From Psychroflexus salis (GTDB lineage Bacteria; Bacteroidota; Bacteroidia; Flavobacteriales; Flavobacteriaceae): 64,000 nt of DNA. Location of the stretch: positions 1 through 64,000 of the forward strand of contig NZ_BMGL01000014.1 of NCBI RefSeq assembly GCF_014640175.1, in the 5' to 3' direction. The notes under the pieces were generated by a model. That model had not been told where the DNA came from. It did no database searches and was given only the letters and a program-made list of their open reading frames with translations. Made by a program: the position numbers and the translations under genes. Positions 37,849 through 47,243 of the stretch are shown piece after piece (the stretch's first letter is position 1; each line of letters starts with the position of its first letter).

Positions 37849-38964
37849 ATGAGTTCTAAACGAGACTATTACGAAGTATTAGGTGTTAGCAAAAATGCAA
37901 CTGCAACTGAAATTAAAAAGGCATACAGAAAACTAGCTATCAAATACCACCCTGACAAAAATCCAGATAATGCTGAAGCTGAAGCTAAATTTAAACAGGC
38001 AGCCGAAGCTTACGAAATCTTGAGCAATCCACAAAAAAAGGCTAAATACGATCAGTTTGGTCATTCCGCTTTTGATGGTTCCGGCGGTTTTGGCGGCGGA
38101 GGTATGGATATGGATGACATTTTTAGTCAGTTCGGTGATATCTTCGGCGGTGGTGGCTTCGGTGGTTTTGGTGGCTTTGGCGGAGGTCAACAACGACGAC
38201 ATGCCAAAGGAAGCAACTTAAGAATTAGGGTTAAGTTAAAACTTAAAGATGTTGCAAAGGGCGTGGAGAAGAAGGTTAAAGTTTCTAGAAAAAAACAAGC
38301 TAACGATACAACCTATACAACTTGTTCTACCTGTAATGGTTCTGGACAGGTTACTAAAATTACTAACACTATTTTAGGTAGAATGCAAACTGCAACTACT
38401 TGTGGTACTTGCAGTGGTAGCGGTAAACAATTAGATAAGCGTGGTAAAGGAACTGACGCTCATGGATTAAAAATTGAAGAAGAAACAGTAAGTATAAAAA
38501 TCCCTGCTGGAGTAGAAGACGGAATGCAAATGAAGGTTCCCGGTAAGGGTAACGAAGCCCCAGGTGGCGTTGCAGGAGATTTAATTGTTTTAATAGAAGT
38601 TGAAGAAAACAATAGTCTACAAAGAGATGGAGAAAATTTACACTACGATTTATATGTAAGTTTTGCAGATGCTGCTTTAGGTGGAAGCAAAGAAATTGAA
38701 ACCGTTGATGGAAAAGTTCGCATTAAAATTGAACCAGGGGTACAAAGCGGTAAAATACTAAGATTACGAGGCAAAGGCTTACCTAAACTAAACGCTTATA
38801 ACTCTGGAGATTTGTTAGTTCATATTAATGTATGGACACCTAAAGCTCTATCAAAAGAACAAAAAAACTTTTTCGAAAAAATGAAAGATGACTCAAATTT
38901 CATACCTGACCCACAAAAATCTGATAAGTCATTTTTTGAAAAAGTCAAAGATATGTTTTCATAG
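37849..38964 (+). CDS. dnaJ: Chaperone DnaJ with a single zinc centre
   Basis: 371 residues. J domain (1-70) with HPD in YHPDKNPDN, a Gly/Phe-rich linker (~75-118), a cysteine region and two C-terminal beta domains. Only two CxxCxGxG motifs occur: CSTCNGSG and CGTCSGSG, joined by [18 protein letters not shown]. The E. coli protein has four, and the outer pair (zinc centre I) is missing here, replaced by Lys-rich or GTDAHG sequence. The remaining pair matches centre II, the one needed for work with DnaK. As I recall, other flavobacteria share this layout. Co-transcribed with grpE. Confidence 0.95.
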   Translation: MSSKRDYYEVLGVSKNATATEIKKAYRKLAIKYHPDKNPDNAEAEAKFKQAAEAYEILSNPQKKAKYDQFGHSAFDGSGGFGGGGMDMDDIFSQFGDIFGGGGFGGFGGFGGGQQRRHAKGSNLRIRVKLKLKDVAKGVEKKVKVSRKKQANDTTYTTCSTCNGSGQVTKITNTILGRMQTATTCGTCSGSGKQLDKRGKGTDAHGLKIEEETVSIKIPAGVEDGMQMKVPGKGNEAPGGVAGDLIVLIEVEENNSLQRDGENLHYDLYVSFADAALGGSKEIETVDGKVRIKIEPGVQSGKILRLRGKGLPKLNAYNSGDLLVHINVWTPKALSKEQKNFFEKMKDDSNFIPDPQKSDKSFFEKVKDMFS

Positions 38965-38997
38965 TGTTCGTTATTAACACTAAATTATATATATTTG

Positions 38998-39026
38998 AAC
39001 ATCGCTCATAAGCGATGTTTTTCTTT
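38998..39026 (+). terminator. Intrinsic terminator of grpE-dnaJ
   Basis: Stem AACATCGCT (38998-39006) with AGCGATGTT (39011-39019), CATA loop, then TTTCTTTTT. Confidence 0.85.
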
Positions 39027-39082
39027 TTCATAGCAATTTTTTCCCATCCTAGGCTAGCCAAGGGTGGGTTTTGTTTTATTAA

Positions 39083-39117
39083 AAACCCTGCAAGATTTTT
39101 TAAATCTTGCAGGGTTT
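39083..39117. repeat. 16-bp perfect palindrome, REP-like or bidirectional terminator
   Basis: Arms AAACCCTGCAAGATTT (39083-39098) and AAATCTTGCAGGGTTT (39102-39117) around TTT. It sits between the converging dnaJ and amidohydrolase genes, with A/T-rich tails on both sides. The core CCCTGCAAG resembles palindromes I have seen scattered in flavobacterial intergenic regions, so it may be a dispersed repeat as well as a terminator. Confidence 0.7.
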
Positions 39118-39145
39118 AATTTTTTATTTAATTTCAATTTAAAAT

Positions 39146-40450
39146 TTACTTTTGCTCAGCATATTTTTTCTTATAACGCTCATACAATTCAGTTTGGTGT
39201 GTTTCTAAACTTATTTCACGCCCATTAATAAAAGCATGCGTTAAAATGTTACCCATCATATCTAAGGCATCGCCTTCACTAATAAATAAAGTGGCGTCTT
39301 TACCTACTTCTAAACTACCTACTTGTTTATCTATTCCTAGAATTTTTGCGGTGTTCAAAGTTATAAGTTGTAAAGCTTCTTCTTTTTCTAAACCGTGCGC
39401 AACTACTGTACCAGCATAAAATGGTAGATTTCTCGCATTCATGCGCTCCATTTGTCCACTGTTTTCTAATCCTACTAAAACACCAGCTTCATGAAGAAGC
39501 CTAGGCAACTTGTATGGTAAATCGTAATCGTCGTCATCTGCTTCAGGAGTTTCATGTACACGAGCAACTAAAACAGGTACTTGATGCTCTATTAATTGGT
39601 CGGCTACTTTATGAGCATACTTCCCACCAACTAGTACAACATTTTTAAGACCTAATTCGGATTTAAAATGTAAAGCATCTAAAATATCTTTTTCAGCATC
39701 GGTATGGATATACAGTTTTTGCTCTTCATTAAATAACTTTTGCATTGCACCTATAGGTAAGTTTAATAAAGCTTCTGGCTGATTTGCAAAAGCTTTAGCT
39801 TGCTTAAAAAAGCTGTAGATTTCTTGCACTTTCTCGTCGTATTTTTCATCGGCTTTGTAACCTACCTTAGGATCATACCAAGCTCCTTTTTTTACAAAAC
39901 GCTTTGGCCAATTTAAATGAATTCCATCATCTTTTTTTACTATGGCATCTTCCCAATTCCAAGCATCTAATTGAACTATAGAAGATGTTCCAGAAATTTG
40001 GCCACCTCGTGGTGTTACTTGTGCCAATAAAACTCCGTTAGGGCGCATACTTTCTACAACCTTGCTTTCGGTATTGTAAGCGATGATACTACGGATGTGC
40101 GGTAAAAAACTTCCTACTTCATCTTCGTCGTCGCTGGCACGGACTGCATCAATTTCTACTAATCCCAAAGTTGAATTTGGAGCGATAAAACCAGGATAAA
40201 CATGTTTGTCTTCTGCATAAATTACTTGTGCATTAGATGCATCTAGATTTTTTTCTTCGGCAGAAGCTACTACAGTTAGTTTGCCACTTTTAAAAGCAAT
40301 AACAGAATTTTCTATAACTTCTCCATTGCCTAAATGTGCGGTTGCACCAATAATAATAATTTCTTGGCTTTGTGCTGGAGCTGGTGTTTGTTGTGCATAA
40401 CTTAGTATTCCAACTAAAAATGCGCAGATATATAACGGTATAAATTTCAT
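39146..40450 (-). CDS. Secreted amidohydrolase-like protein lacking metal ligands
   Basis: 434 residues. The signal peptide (MKFIPLYICAFLVGILSYAQQ) sets the start at 40450; the open frame begins 15 codons earlier, overlapping the upstream gene. The amidohydrolase fold is seen in the composite beta-sandwich (EVIENSVIAFKSGKLTVVASAEE), HVYPGFIAPNSTLGLVEIDAV, and the C-terminal LNTAKILGIDKQVGSLEVGKDATLFISEGD. The usual HxH metal motif after the GFID-like strand is replaced by APNSTLG, so catalysis by the normal mechanism is doubtful. It lies 10 nt after the larger amidohydrolase gene, probably forming a complex with it. Confidence 0.85.
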   Translation of the reverse strand: MKFIPLYICAFLVGILSYAQQTPAPAQSQEIIIIGATAHLGNGEVIENSVIAFKSGKLTVVASAEEKNLDASNAQVIYAEDKHVYPGFIAPNSTLGLVEIDAVRASDDEDEVGSFLPHIRSIIAYNTESKVVESMRPNGVLLAQVTPRGGQISGTSSIVQLDAWNWEDAIVKKDDGIHLNWPKRFVKKGAWYDPKVGYKADEKYDEKVQEIYSFFKQAKAFANQPEALLNLPIGAMQKLFNEEQKLYIHTDAEKDILDALHFKSELGLKNVVLVGGKYAHKVADQLIEHQVPVLVARVHETPEADDDDYDLPYKLPRLLHEAGVLVGLENSGQMERMNARNLPFYAGTVVAHGLEKEEALQLITLNTAKILGIDKQVGSLEVGKDATLFISEGDALDMMGNILTHAFINGREISLETHQTELYERYKKKYAEQK

Positions 40451-40460
40451 AATTTTAATT

Positions 40461-43400
40461 TTAGTGGTGGTGTTGCGTTTCTGTGAATTCTCCATCTAAA
40501 AAGCTGTCCATAGAGTTACAATGTAATTCGCGTTCTTTCTTTTTTACAACTGCTTGCGTTTTCATGCCGCTATTTTTAGCTTTTAATAACTCAGCAATAA
40601 GTTTCGCTCGTTCTTCTTTTAAAGCTTTGCGTTGTTTTTTGTCTTCTTCTAAATCAAAATAAATTACACCACCAATTAAAGTTTTTTCTGCTTTAGCATA
40701 AATAGAAAGCGGATTATGCGTCCAAAGTACTAAATCTGCTTCTTTTCCTTCTTTTACAGAACCTACTCGGTGGTCTATGTGTAACAGTTTAGCTGGGTTT
40801 AAAGTTACCATCTTCCATGCATCATCAGCATTCATTCTGCCATATTTCATGCTTTTTGCAGCTTCTTGATTTAATCTTCTAATCATTTCGCCATCGTCAG
40901 AATTAATTGCTGTAACTACACCTTCGTTATGCATTAAAGCTGCATTATAGGGTATCGCATCGTTAACTTCATATTTGTAAGCCCACCAGTCGCTAAAAGT
41001 CGAACCGCCAGCACCGTGTGCTTTCATTTTATCGGCTACTTTATAACCTTCTAAAATATGCGTAAAGGTATTTACTGTAAAACCAAACTGATCGGCTACT
41101 TTCATTAACATATTAATTTCACTTTGTACATAAGAGTGACATGAAATAAAGCGTTCACCATTTAAAATTTCCAGTAAAGTTTCCATTTCGTCATCAAAAC
41201 GATATGGTTTTCCAGAAGCTTTTAATTCGCCATAAGCTTTAGCTCTCGAAAAATAATCTATAAAAACTTGCTCAACGCCCATTCGGGTTTGTGGAAAACG
41301 AGTTCGGCTACCCCAGTTGGATTGCTTCACGTTTTCACCCAAAGCAAATTTGATAAATTTTGGGCTGTCTTCGTAAATCATATCTTTTGGCGACGCGCCC
41401 CATTTCATTTTTAAAATAGCCGAACGACCACCAATTGGATTGGCAGAACCATGCAAGAGTTGAGTGGTTGTAACTCCACCGGCCAAAGCACGATAAATAG
41501 AAATATCATCTGGATTTACTACATCTTCCATTGTTACTTCTGCAGAAGAATTGTGACCACCTTCATTTACAGAACTTGCCGCAATATGCGAATGCTCATC
41601 AATAATTCCAGCGGTTAAAAATTTATCGGTTCCATCGATTATTTTTGCTTTTTTATCGCTTAATGATCTCCCTATTTTATAAATTTTTCCATCGCGTAAT
41701 AAAACATCGGCATTTTTTAGTGTACCAACATCTTCACCTGTAATTATAGTTGTATTTTTAATTAAAATGCGCTCTGGATTTGGTTTAGGTGAAGTCTTAC
41801 CAAAGGCAATATTTGGAAATGTAATTTCACTTACATAAGTATCGTTTTCTGTTTTGTTTTCTGAAGCTTTATCTTTTTCAGTTTTATCTAAATTGTCAGT
41901 TTTTTCATTTTTTTCAGTCTCTTTTTTAGAAGCTATAAAGCTTGTTTCATCTCCATTAAACAAAATTACTTTCCCTTTAATTTCAGTTGAAGCATCTGGA
42001 ACGTAGGCACTAAAACGATTCATTTTAGTTGAAGCTGAGTCACTTTCAGTAAGCATAAAATTTAACCAGTTTTTCTCAAAAGCAATCTTAGCTCCTAATT
42101 TTAAACTGTCTTTTTTGGCTTCTAAACTATACTTACCCGATTTGTTTTTAATGTTGATTTCAATTTTTTTATTCTGAAAATTTAAGGTGTAATCTCCTTC
42201 AATTTTAGGTAAATCATCATCTTTAATAATGTTTCTTTTTCCTTGAATCCAGTTTTCATATATGTTCGATTCTTTATCGAATACATTTCCAGATGTAATA
42301 ATGAAGTTAGCGGCCATTCCGTTTTTCAAGCTACCAACTTGGTTTTCCATGCCTAAAATTTGAGCGGGAACTTCGGTTAGTGCACGCAAGGCAATTTTTT
42401 CGTCCAAACCTTTTTCAATTGCAATTTGAATTTTTTTATGAAGCGCTTTAGGCGATTTTAATTCTGCTGAAGTTATGGCGAATTCTATACCAGCTTCTGC
42501 TAAATGTTGTAAATTACGTGGGGCGTGTTGCCAGTGTTTCATTTCTTCTAAACTGACGTAATTTGCCATAAATGGATCTTCTACATCGTAAGCATCTGGG
42601 AAATTAACAGGTAAAATTAATCTTGCATTGGTGGCTTTAATTTCGTTAATGCGTTTGTACTCATCTCCACCACCCACAATAGTATATTGAATGTTGAATA
42701 AATCGCCAACATTGTCTGCTCTTAACACATTTAAGTAATCACCTGCATGTATAATTTGTGGTAGATTTCGTTGCTCTAACAAAGCTTCTAAGGCTAAATC
42801 CTTTTCACTCATGTTTCCTTTTGCATACCAATTCGCATCGTTGTAGGTTTGGCGCAGAAGTGCCGTCATCCCCATTATAGAACTGGGATAAGATTGGCGT
42901 GTTTGTTTGCTTCTCGAAAATCCTAGATATTGAGCAGTTTTGTTATTTACAATGGTTTTATTGGTGTTGCTTTCGTCTTCTGTTAACGCAACAAGCATTG
43001 AAGTTCCTCGAATTACACCGTCTTGTAAATGCGTGTTAACCATTCCAAAACCGGCTTCTCGTAGGTTTTTGGCAGATTTTTCATCAAAATTGAAGTAATC
43101 TACAGCATGTTGTTCTGGCCTAATATGATCGTTCCAATAATAGCCTTTTCGGTTGGCTTCGTATTGTGCGCCCGAAGATACTCTTTTTATATCCTGCATT
43201 CCAAAGTTGGAATATAAATCTATAAATGAAGGATAAATGTGCTTGCCGTTTAAATTAAATACAATTGCGTTTTCAGGGATTTCAACCGATTTTCCAATTG
43301 CTAAAATTTTTCCTTTTTGAATAACTAAGGTAGCATTTTCAATTGTTTCGTTTGCATTTACATGAATAATTGCTTCAGTAAAGGCAACAGGATTTGAGTC

Positions 43401-43493
43401 GGTTATTTTTACACCTAAGTTGGTTGGGAAATAATCCTGAGACCAAAGCGAAGCTGAAAAGCAAAACAATATGAGTAAAAATAGTTTGCGCAT
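40461..43493 (-). CDS. Large secreted protein with two amidohydrolase domains
   Basis: 1010 residues. Signal peptide (1-~19), then a first amidohydrolase-like half (~25-430) with YPSFIDLYSNFG where HxH would be expected and a normal ending (ALTEVPAQILGMENQVGSLKNGMAANFI). A polar Lys/Glu linker (~520-560) leads to a second half (~570-985) with an intact metal site: GIIDEHSHIAAS near residue 628, INSDDGEMIRRLNQEA near 863, and VTLNPAKLLHIDHRVGSVKEGKEADLVLW. The protein ends in three His. The family is imidazolonepropionase/dihydroorotase-like; the substrate (perhaps a peptide or amide) is unknown. First gene of the pair. Confidence 0.87.
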   Translation of the reverse strand: MRKLFLLILFCFSASLWSQDYFPTNLGVKITDSNPVAFTEAIIHVNANETIENATLVIQKGKILAIGKSVEIPENAIVFNLNGKHIYPSFIDLYSNFGMQDIKRVSSGAQYEANRKGYYWNDHIRPEQHAVDYFNFDEKSAKNLREAGFGMVNTHLQDGVIRGTSMLVALTEDESNTNKTIVNNKTAQYLGFSRSKQTRQSYPSSIMGMTALLRQTYNDANWYAKGNMSEKDLALEALLEQRNLPQIIHAGDYLNVLRADNVGDLFNIQYTIVGGGDEYKRINEIKATNARLILPVNFPDAYDVEDPFMANYVSLEEMKHWQHAPRNLQHLAEAGIEFAITSAELKSPKALHKKIQIAIEKGLDEKIALRALTEVPAQILGMENQVGSLKNGMAANFIITSGNVFDKESNIYENWIQGKRNIIKDDDLPKIEGDYTLNFQNKKIEINIKNKSGKYSLEAKKDSLKLGAKIAFEKNWLNFMLTESDSASTKMNRFSAYVPDASTEIKGKVILFNGDETSFIASKKETEKNEKTDNLDKTEKDKASENKTENDTYVSEITFPNIAFGKTSPKPNPERILIKNTTIITGEDVGTLKNADVLLRDGKIYKIGRSLSDKKAKIIDGTDKFLTAGIIDEHSHIAASSVNEGGHNSSAEVTMEDVVNPDDISIYRALAGGVTTTQLLHGSANPIGGRSAILKMKWGASPKDMIYEDSPKFIKFALGENVKQSNWGSRTRFPQTRMGVEQVFIDYFSRAKAYGELKASGKPYRFDDEMETLLEILNGERFISCHSYVQSEINMLMKVADQFGFTVNTFTHILEGYKVADKMKAHGAGGSTFSDWWAYKYEVNDAIPYNAALMHNEGVVTAINSDDGEMIRRLNQEAAKSMKYGRMNADDAWKMVTLNPAKLLHIDHRVGSVKEGKEADLVLWTHNPLSIYAKAEKTLIGGVIYFDLEEDKKQRKALKEERAKLIAELLKAKNSGMKTQAVVKKKERELHCNSMDSFLDGEFTETQHHH

Positions 43494-43651
43494 AAATTAA
43501 AGATTTCAAATTTGGACTAAAATAAGATAAAATGGTTTAATGATAAGGTTAATGAAAATATTGTATTCAAACTCTTTAATAAACATGGGATTTATGAAAT
43601 TGTAGTTTAAAATTTGCTTGATTGTGGCTGCGAAATTTGAAGAACTTGGTT

Positions 43652-43861
43652 TCACAACTTATTTTTATTATTTGATTTGGATTTAAAAAGGTTAACTACT
43701 AAAGGTAAAACAAGTAGAATTCCCACAATCAAAAAGAAAACATAGATGTAGATTTCAATATTATTAAAATAACGAAACTTACTTAAATTTCCACTCATAA
43801 TTACAATAATCAATCCACTAACTCCAAGGATTATTTTAGTGGTTGATGGTGTTTTATTCAT
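43652..43861 (-). CDS. Small two-helix membrane protein, unknown
   Basis: 69 residues, not recognised. Two hydrophobic segments (about 10-24 and 38-60), with a Lys/Asn-rich tail after the second. It lies 158 nt upstream (in minus orientation, downstream) of no clear partner; the amidase pseudogene ends 29 nt before its start, so it may be the tail of that unit. It could be a real small membrane protein or a chance frame; the hydrophobic pattern and position favour real. Confidence 0.5.
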   Translation of the reverse strand: MNKTPSTTKIILGVSGLIIVIMSGNLSKFRYFNNIEIYIYVFFLIVGILLVLPLVVNLFKSKSNNKNKL

Positions 43862-43890
43862 GCACTAATTCTAATAAAATAAAGATTGTT

Positions 43891-45531
43891 TTATAGTATG
43901 TACTTTTCAGGCCTTTGTCTTTTAGTTTCAATTTTTTCAAATAAATAAGTCAATTTTAAAAGTAATTCTTCTTGATTTGGTTTTCCAATAAAAGTCAGAC
44001 CTTGTGGTTCACCCGTATTTTTATAACCCATTGGTACAGTAATTGCTGGATATTTTGCAACTGCTGCTTGTCCTGCGTGGTAATTATTAATAGATAAAAT
44101 CGCATCAAGTTGATGGCTTTTAAAATGGGTTTCAAAATATGTTTTTCCTGCATTTAGTAAGTTAATCCGAACAGAATCTACTTGTTCATCACTTAAATTT
44201 TGTGCTAATATTCCATCTAACCTTGCTTGTCCATAAGGTATATAATTTATAGAATCTGTTTTGTTAAATTCCACTACATCTTTTACATTTTCAGACGTTT
44301 TCGGTTTAGTTTTAAATTCTTTAAAATAGGAAGCTAAGTCTCTTTTCATATCTCCGTTTAGCAATTCTAAAAAACCACTAAAATCCATATTTTCTGGCGA
44401 AATTAATTCAATGTGAAATCCATCTTCTTCAAGCTTAATTACGGTTTCTCGGTATAAAGAATCTTCCATAAGCGATTCAATAATTCCTAATCGAATTTGA
44501 TTTGGAGCTTGTATTTCTTATTCAAGATGAAGTTTAAATTCACTATTTTTATTTTGCATAGCATCATACAAAATAAAATTGTCTAAGGTGTTTTTAGTAA
44601 TGGGTCCTGGGGTGTCTAATGTGCTCGAAATTGGTATAATTCCATCTTGGCTTAAACTTCCTAAAGTTGGTTTTAAACCTACTACAGATTGCTGACTAGA
44701 AGGAGATAAAATAGAACCAGAAGTTTCGGTTCCAACTGCGCCAACAGCATAATTTACAGCCGTACTTACAGCGCTTCCTGAACTAGAGCCGCCAGTGTCG
44801 AATTTTCGAATTCCGTAAGGATTTAATGTTTGACCACCAACTGCAGAATACCCATTAGGGCAACCAGCACATAAAAAATTAGCCCATTCACTAAGGTTTG
44901 CTTTTCCAAGGATAATTGCTCCATTCGATTTTAAATGTTTTACAATTGTTGCGTCTTCTTTGGGTTGATGATCAATTAAAAAAGCCGCTCCAGCAGTGGT
45001 TTTTATGTTTTTTGTGTTGATGTTGTCTTTCAATACAATTGGCATCCCAAAAATAGGATGTTGTTTGTTGGCTTTGTTTTTGTCCAACTTTTCAGCTTCT
45101 TTAACAGCATTTGGATTTACACTAATAATTGCATTTAAACTTAAGTCTGCATTGGTTTCAGTAATCACAATTCTGTATAAATACCATTGGGTTAATAATT
45201 TATAAGAAATTTTATCAGCTTCAATAAATTCTTGAATTTCGGCAATGCTTTTTTCAAAAACAAAAGGAGCGATTTTTTTATAGGTATCTTCAGTAAAATT
45301 TTCCAGTTGTGGTTGCACTACATTCAGTAAATCGTTTTTATCGCTGATTTTAGATTGTATGAGTTTATAACGAAGACTTGGGTTTTCATTTTTTTGACTT
45401 TCTTCAATCAATTCCGTTTCATCATAAGCTTGCCATTTGTTGAATGATGGATATGTTTTTTCTTTTTTACAAGCTAGTAATAAAGTGGCTAAGCAAATAA
45501 TTGCTATTATTTTTTTGTTTTTCATCTTCAA
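43891..45531 (-). pseudogene. Amidase-signature lipoprotein interrupted by one in-frame stop
   Basis: Two fragments lie in the same frame: 44518-45531 (337 aa) and 43891-44469 (192 aa from an internal ATG). Only a TAA at 44518-44520 and 16 sense codons separate them, and reading through restores a normal amidase of about 546 residues. The signal ends in the lipobox LLLAC. The amidase Ser-Ser-Lys triad is in the first part: Lys in PIVLKDNINT, the GGSSSGSA loop and the Ser in GTETSGSI. The second part supplies the C-terminal domain (YHAGQAAVAKYPAITVPMGY, GLTFIGKPNQEELLLKLTY). A CAA (Gln) to TAA change would explain the stop. Sequencing error or readthrough are alternatives. Confidence 0.85.
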
Positions 45532-45588
45532 ATGAATTTAATTTCAACTTTAGGACTTTAAAAAATGAAATAGGTTAAAAAACACCTA

Positions 45589-45670
45589 TTTAGTTAAAAA
45601 CCAAAGTCGTAATTTACTAATAAGGCCACTTTAGTTAAAAACCAAAGTCGTAATTTACTAATAAGGCCAC
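45589..45670. repeat. 41-bp perfect tandem duplication at the 3' end of the DUF3810 gene
   Basis: Two adjoining identical copies, 45589-45629 and 45630-45670, each running from TTTAGTTAAAAACC to AATAAGGCCAC. The copy nearer the gene encodes the last ~11 codons and the stop. The other lies just beyond the stop and is untranslated. Confidence 0.95.
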
Positions 45671-46720
45671 TACATACGAATAACTATCCATGCCTTCAGG
45701 TTGATTATTTAAATTAAGGTATGAGCCATACATTAGTTTCAACATAGGTTCAATCGGGTTTTGGTAATCCAACCAAAATTCTTGCAATTCTCGGTAATTT
45801 TCTAGAACACCATAATTTACACATTGTTTTAACTCTTCAAAAACACGTGGGTCTCGAATATAAATTTCTTGTAAACACTTTTTTAATGCAAAACCATGGG
45901 TGGCATATTTAAAGCTTTCATCAGTATGATGCATGCCTACTAAACATGCAATAAAGTTAGCTTCATTTTCTTTGGCAAAACCCATTTGGTGAGCTACTTC
46001 GTGAGTTAAGGTGGTTGGCCATTTAAATGAAGGAATATTACTGTTGTATTGCGCTTCTAAGCTAAACGGATTTAAATACCCACCAAAACCGCCGTAGGTA
46101 AGTGGAAGCGAAAAAAGCGATTTTTTAAGATTCTGTTTTCCATAATCTAGATTAAGTTTTGGTTCATTTACAGATTCAATTCCACTGAAAATTAAGTCTG
46201 AAATTTCTTGGTGATTGTACTTAAAATTCACCGCAAGCGAGTCATTTGCTTTTAAATTTTGATGCAATTTATTGGTTCTAGTAATTATTTTTTCAGTAAA
46301 GTCGATTAATTCAAATGTGCTATAATCGTTCCTTATTTGAAGCTGTTCGTGTACAGGAACTCGGTAATAATTAAAGCCCCAAAACAAATGGAAAAGCACA
46401 TATATTTTTGAAATAAAAGCAATGGCAATAACTAAATTTTGTTTCCAATTTTTGAATTTTTTCCGAATTAACTGAAAGATAAATCGAATGGCTAATGCAA
46501 TTAGTATAATGTAAAATAAATCTCCTATTGAAAAGGGAATCCAACTTAATAAAAAATGAAAAACACTTCGAATTAAAGTATAAATCTTTCTACTATATAC
46601 CGTCTCAACAAAATATGGAAATTGAGATAAAATTTGGATACAAACGAAAAATATGGGCAGCACATACACCCAAATTTTAGTTGATTTGGAAATTTGATTT
46701 TGTTTCGTCTTTATTTTCAA
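45635..46720 (-). CDS. DUF3810 membrane protein with HExxH motif
   Basis: 361 residues. Three membrane segments in the first ~125 residues (about 17-34, 50-85 and 97-118) precede a soluble domain with the zinc-protease signature HEVAHQMGFAKENEANF near residue 240, which has HExxH plus a downstream Glu. This matches DUF3810, a Bacteroidetes family of predicted membrane metallopeptidases. GGFGGYLNPFSLEAQYNS precedes the motif as in the family. Substrate unknown. It stands alone between the amidase and the RES-Xre pair. Its stop codon lies inside a 41-bp tandem duplication. Confidence 0.85.
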   Translation of the reverse strand: MKIKTKQNQISKSTKIWVYVLPIFFVCIQILSQFPYFVETVYSRKIYTLIRSVFHFLLSWIPFSIGDLFYIILIALAIRFIFQLIRKKFKNWKQNLVIAIAFISKIYVLFHLFWGFNYYRVPVHEQLQIRNDYSTFELIDFTEKIITRTNKLHQNLKANDSLAVNFKYNHQEISDLIFSGIESVNEPKLNLDYGKQNLKKSLFSLPLTYGGFGGYLNPFSLEAQYNSNIPSFKWPTTLTHEVAHQMGFAKENEANFIACLVGMHHTDESFKYATHGFALKKCLQEIYIRDPRVFEELKQCVNYGVLENYRELQEFWLDYQNPIEPMLKLMYGSYLNLNNQPEGMDSYSYVVALLVNYDFGF

Positions 46721-46784
46721 TACCAGTTAGTTTTTACAGTGTTTATAACCGATTTGTTTACATAATATTTTAATTAAGTGTAAA

Positions 46785-47243
46785 TTACTTAAAAATTCTT
46801 TGATCAAAAGGGAAGGGCGCAAGACTTGTAATTTTAATTTTTTTAAAATCAGGATGATGAGGATTAATTAAATAATTGAAATCGCCTTGTACTACAGCCG
46901 ATGGTACTTTTAAAATACAAGCTTCAGAAGCATCGATAAATGCATCGCCTAATTTTTGGGTTTCCATATGTTGCGGAAACAAATTCCAGTTTTTGCTTAG
47001 TTCTTTTATAGCTAATTTTTTGATTTTTATTTGGTTTGGAATTTCAATTTTGAGTATCATAAAATCACTGGGTAAACTAGCTAAATTTAAATGCACAATT
47101 ACTTCAGCCATCGCTAAAGCTCTGCTTTCTGCAGTATAAATAATTTCAATTCCTTTGGAATTCCATCGATTACCAAACTTAGCAGCACCACGACCATTTA
47201 ATTGGTTAGCGTATTTTTTTCTAGATAATCTAAATACATGCAT
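46785..47243 (-). CDS. RES-domain toxin
   Basis: 152 residues with the RES fold: HVFRLSRKKYANQLNGRGAAKFGNRWNSKG, YTAESRALAMAEVIVHL (with a conserved Glu) and VPSAVVQGDFNYLINPHHPDFKKI. Characterised RES toxins deplete NAD+ by phosphorolysis or hydrolysis and arrest growth. The Arg, Tyr and Glu positions expected for the pocket are visible, so it looks intact. Its ATG overlaps the antitoxin stop by one base (TAATG, 47241-47245), which indicates translational coupling. No transposon or integrase is near. Confidence 0.9.
   Translation of the reverse strand: MHVFRLSRKKYANQLNGRGAAKFGNRWNSKGIEIIYTAESRALAMAEVIVHLNLASLPSDFMILKIEIPNQIKIKKLAIKELSKNWNLFPQHMETQKLGDAFIDASEACILKVPSAVVQGDFNYLINPHHPDFKKIKITSLAPFPFDQRIFK

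Noticed and set aside
45589-45670. Possible CRISPR-like array
   Set aside because: Only two copies, directly adjacent with no spacers; a simple tandem duplication.
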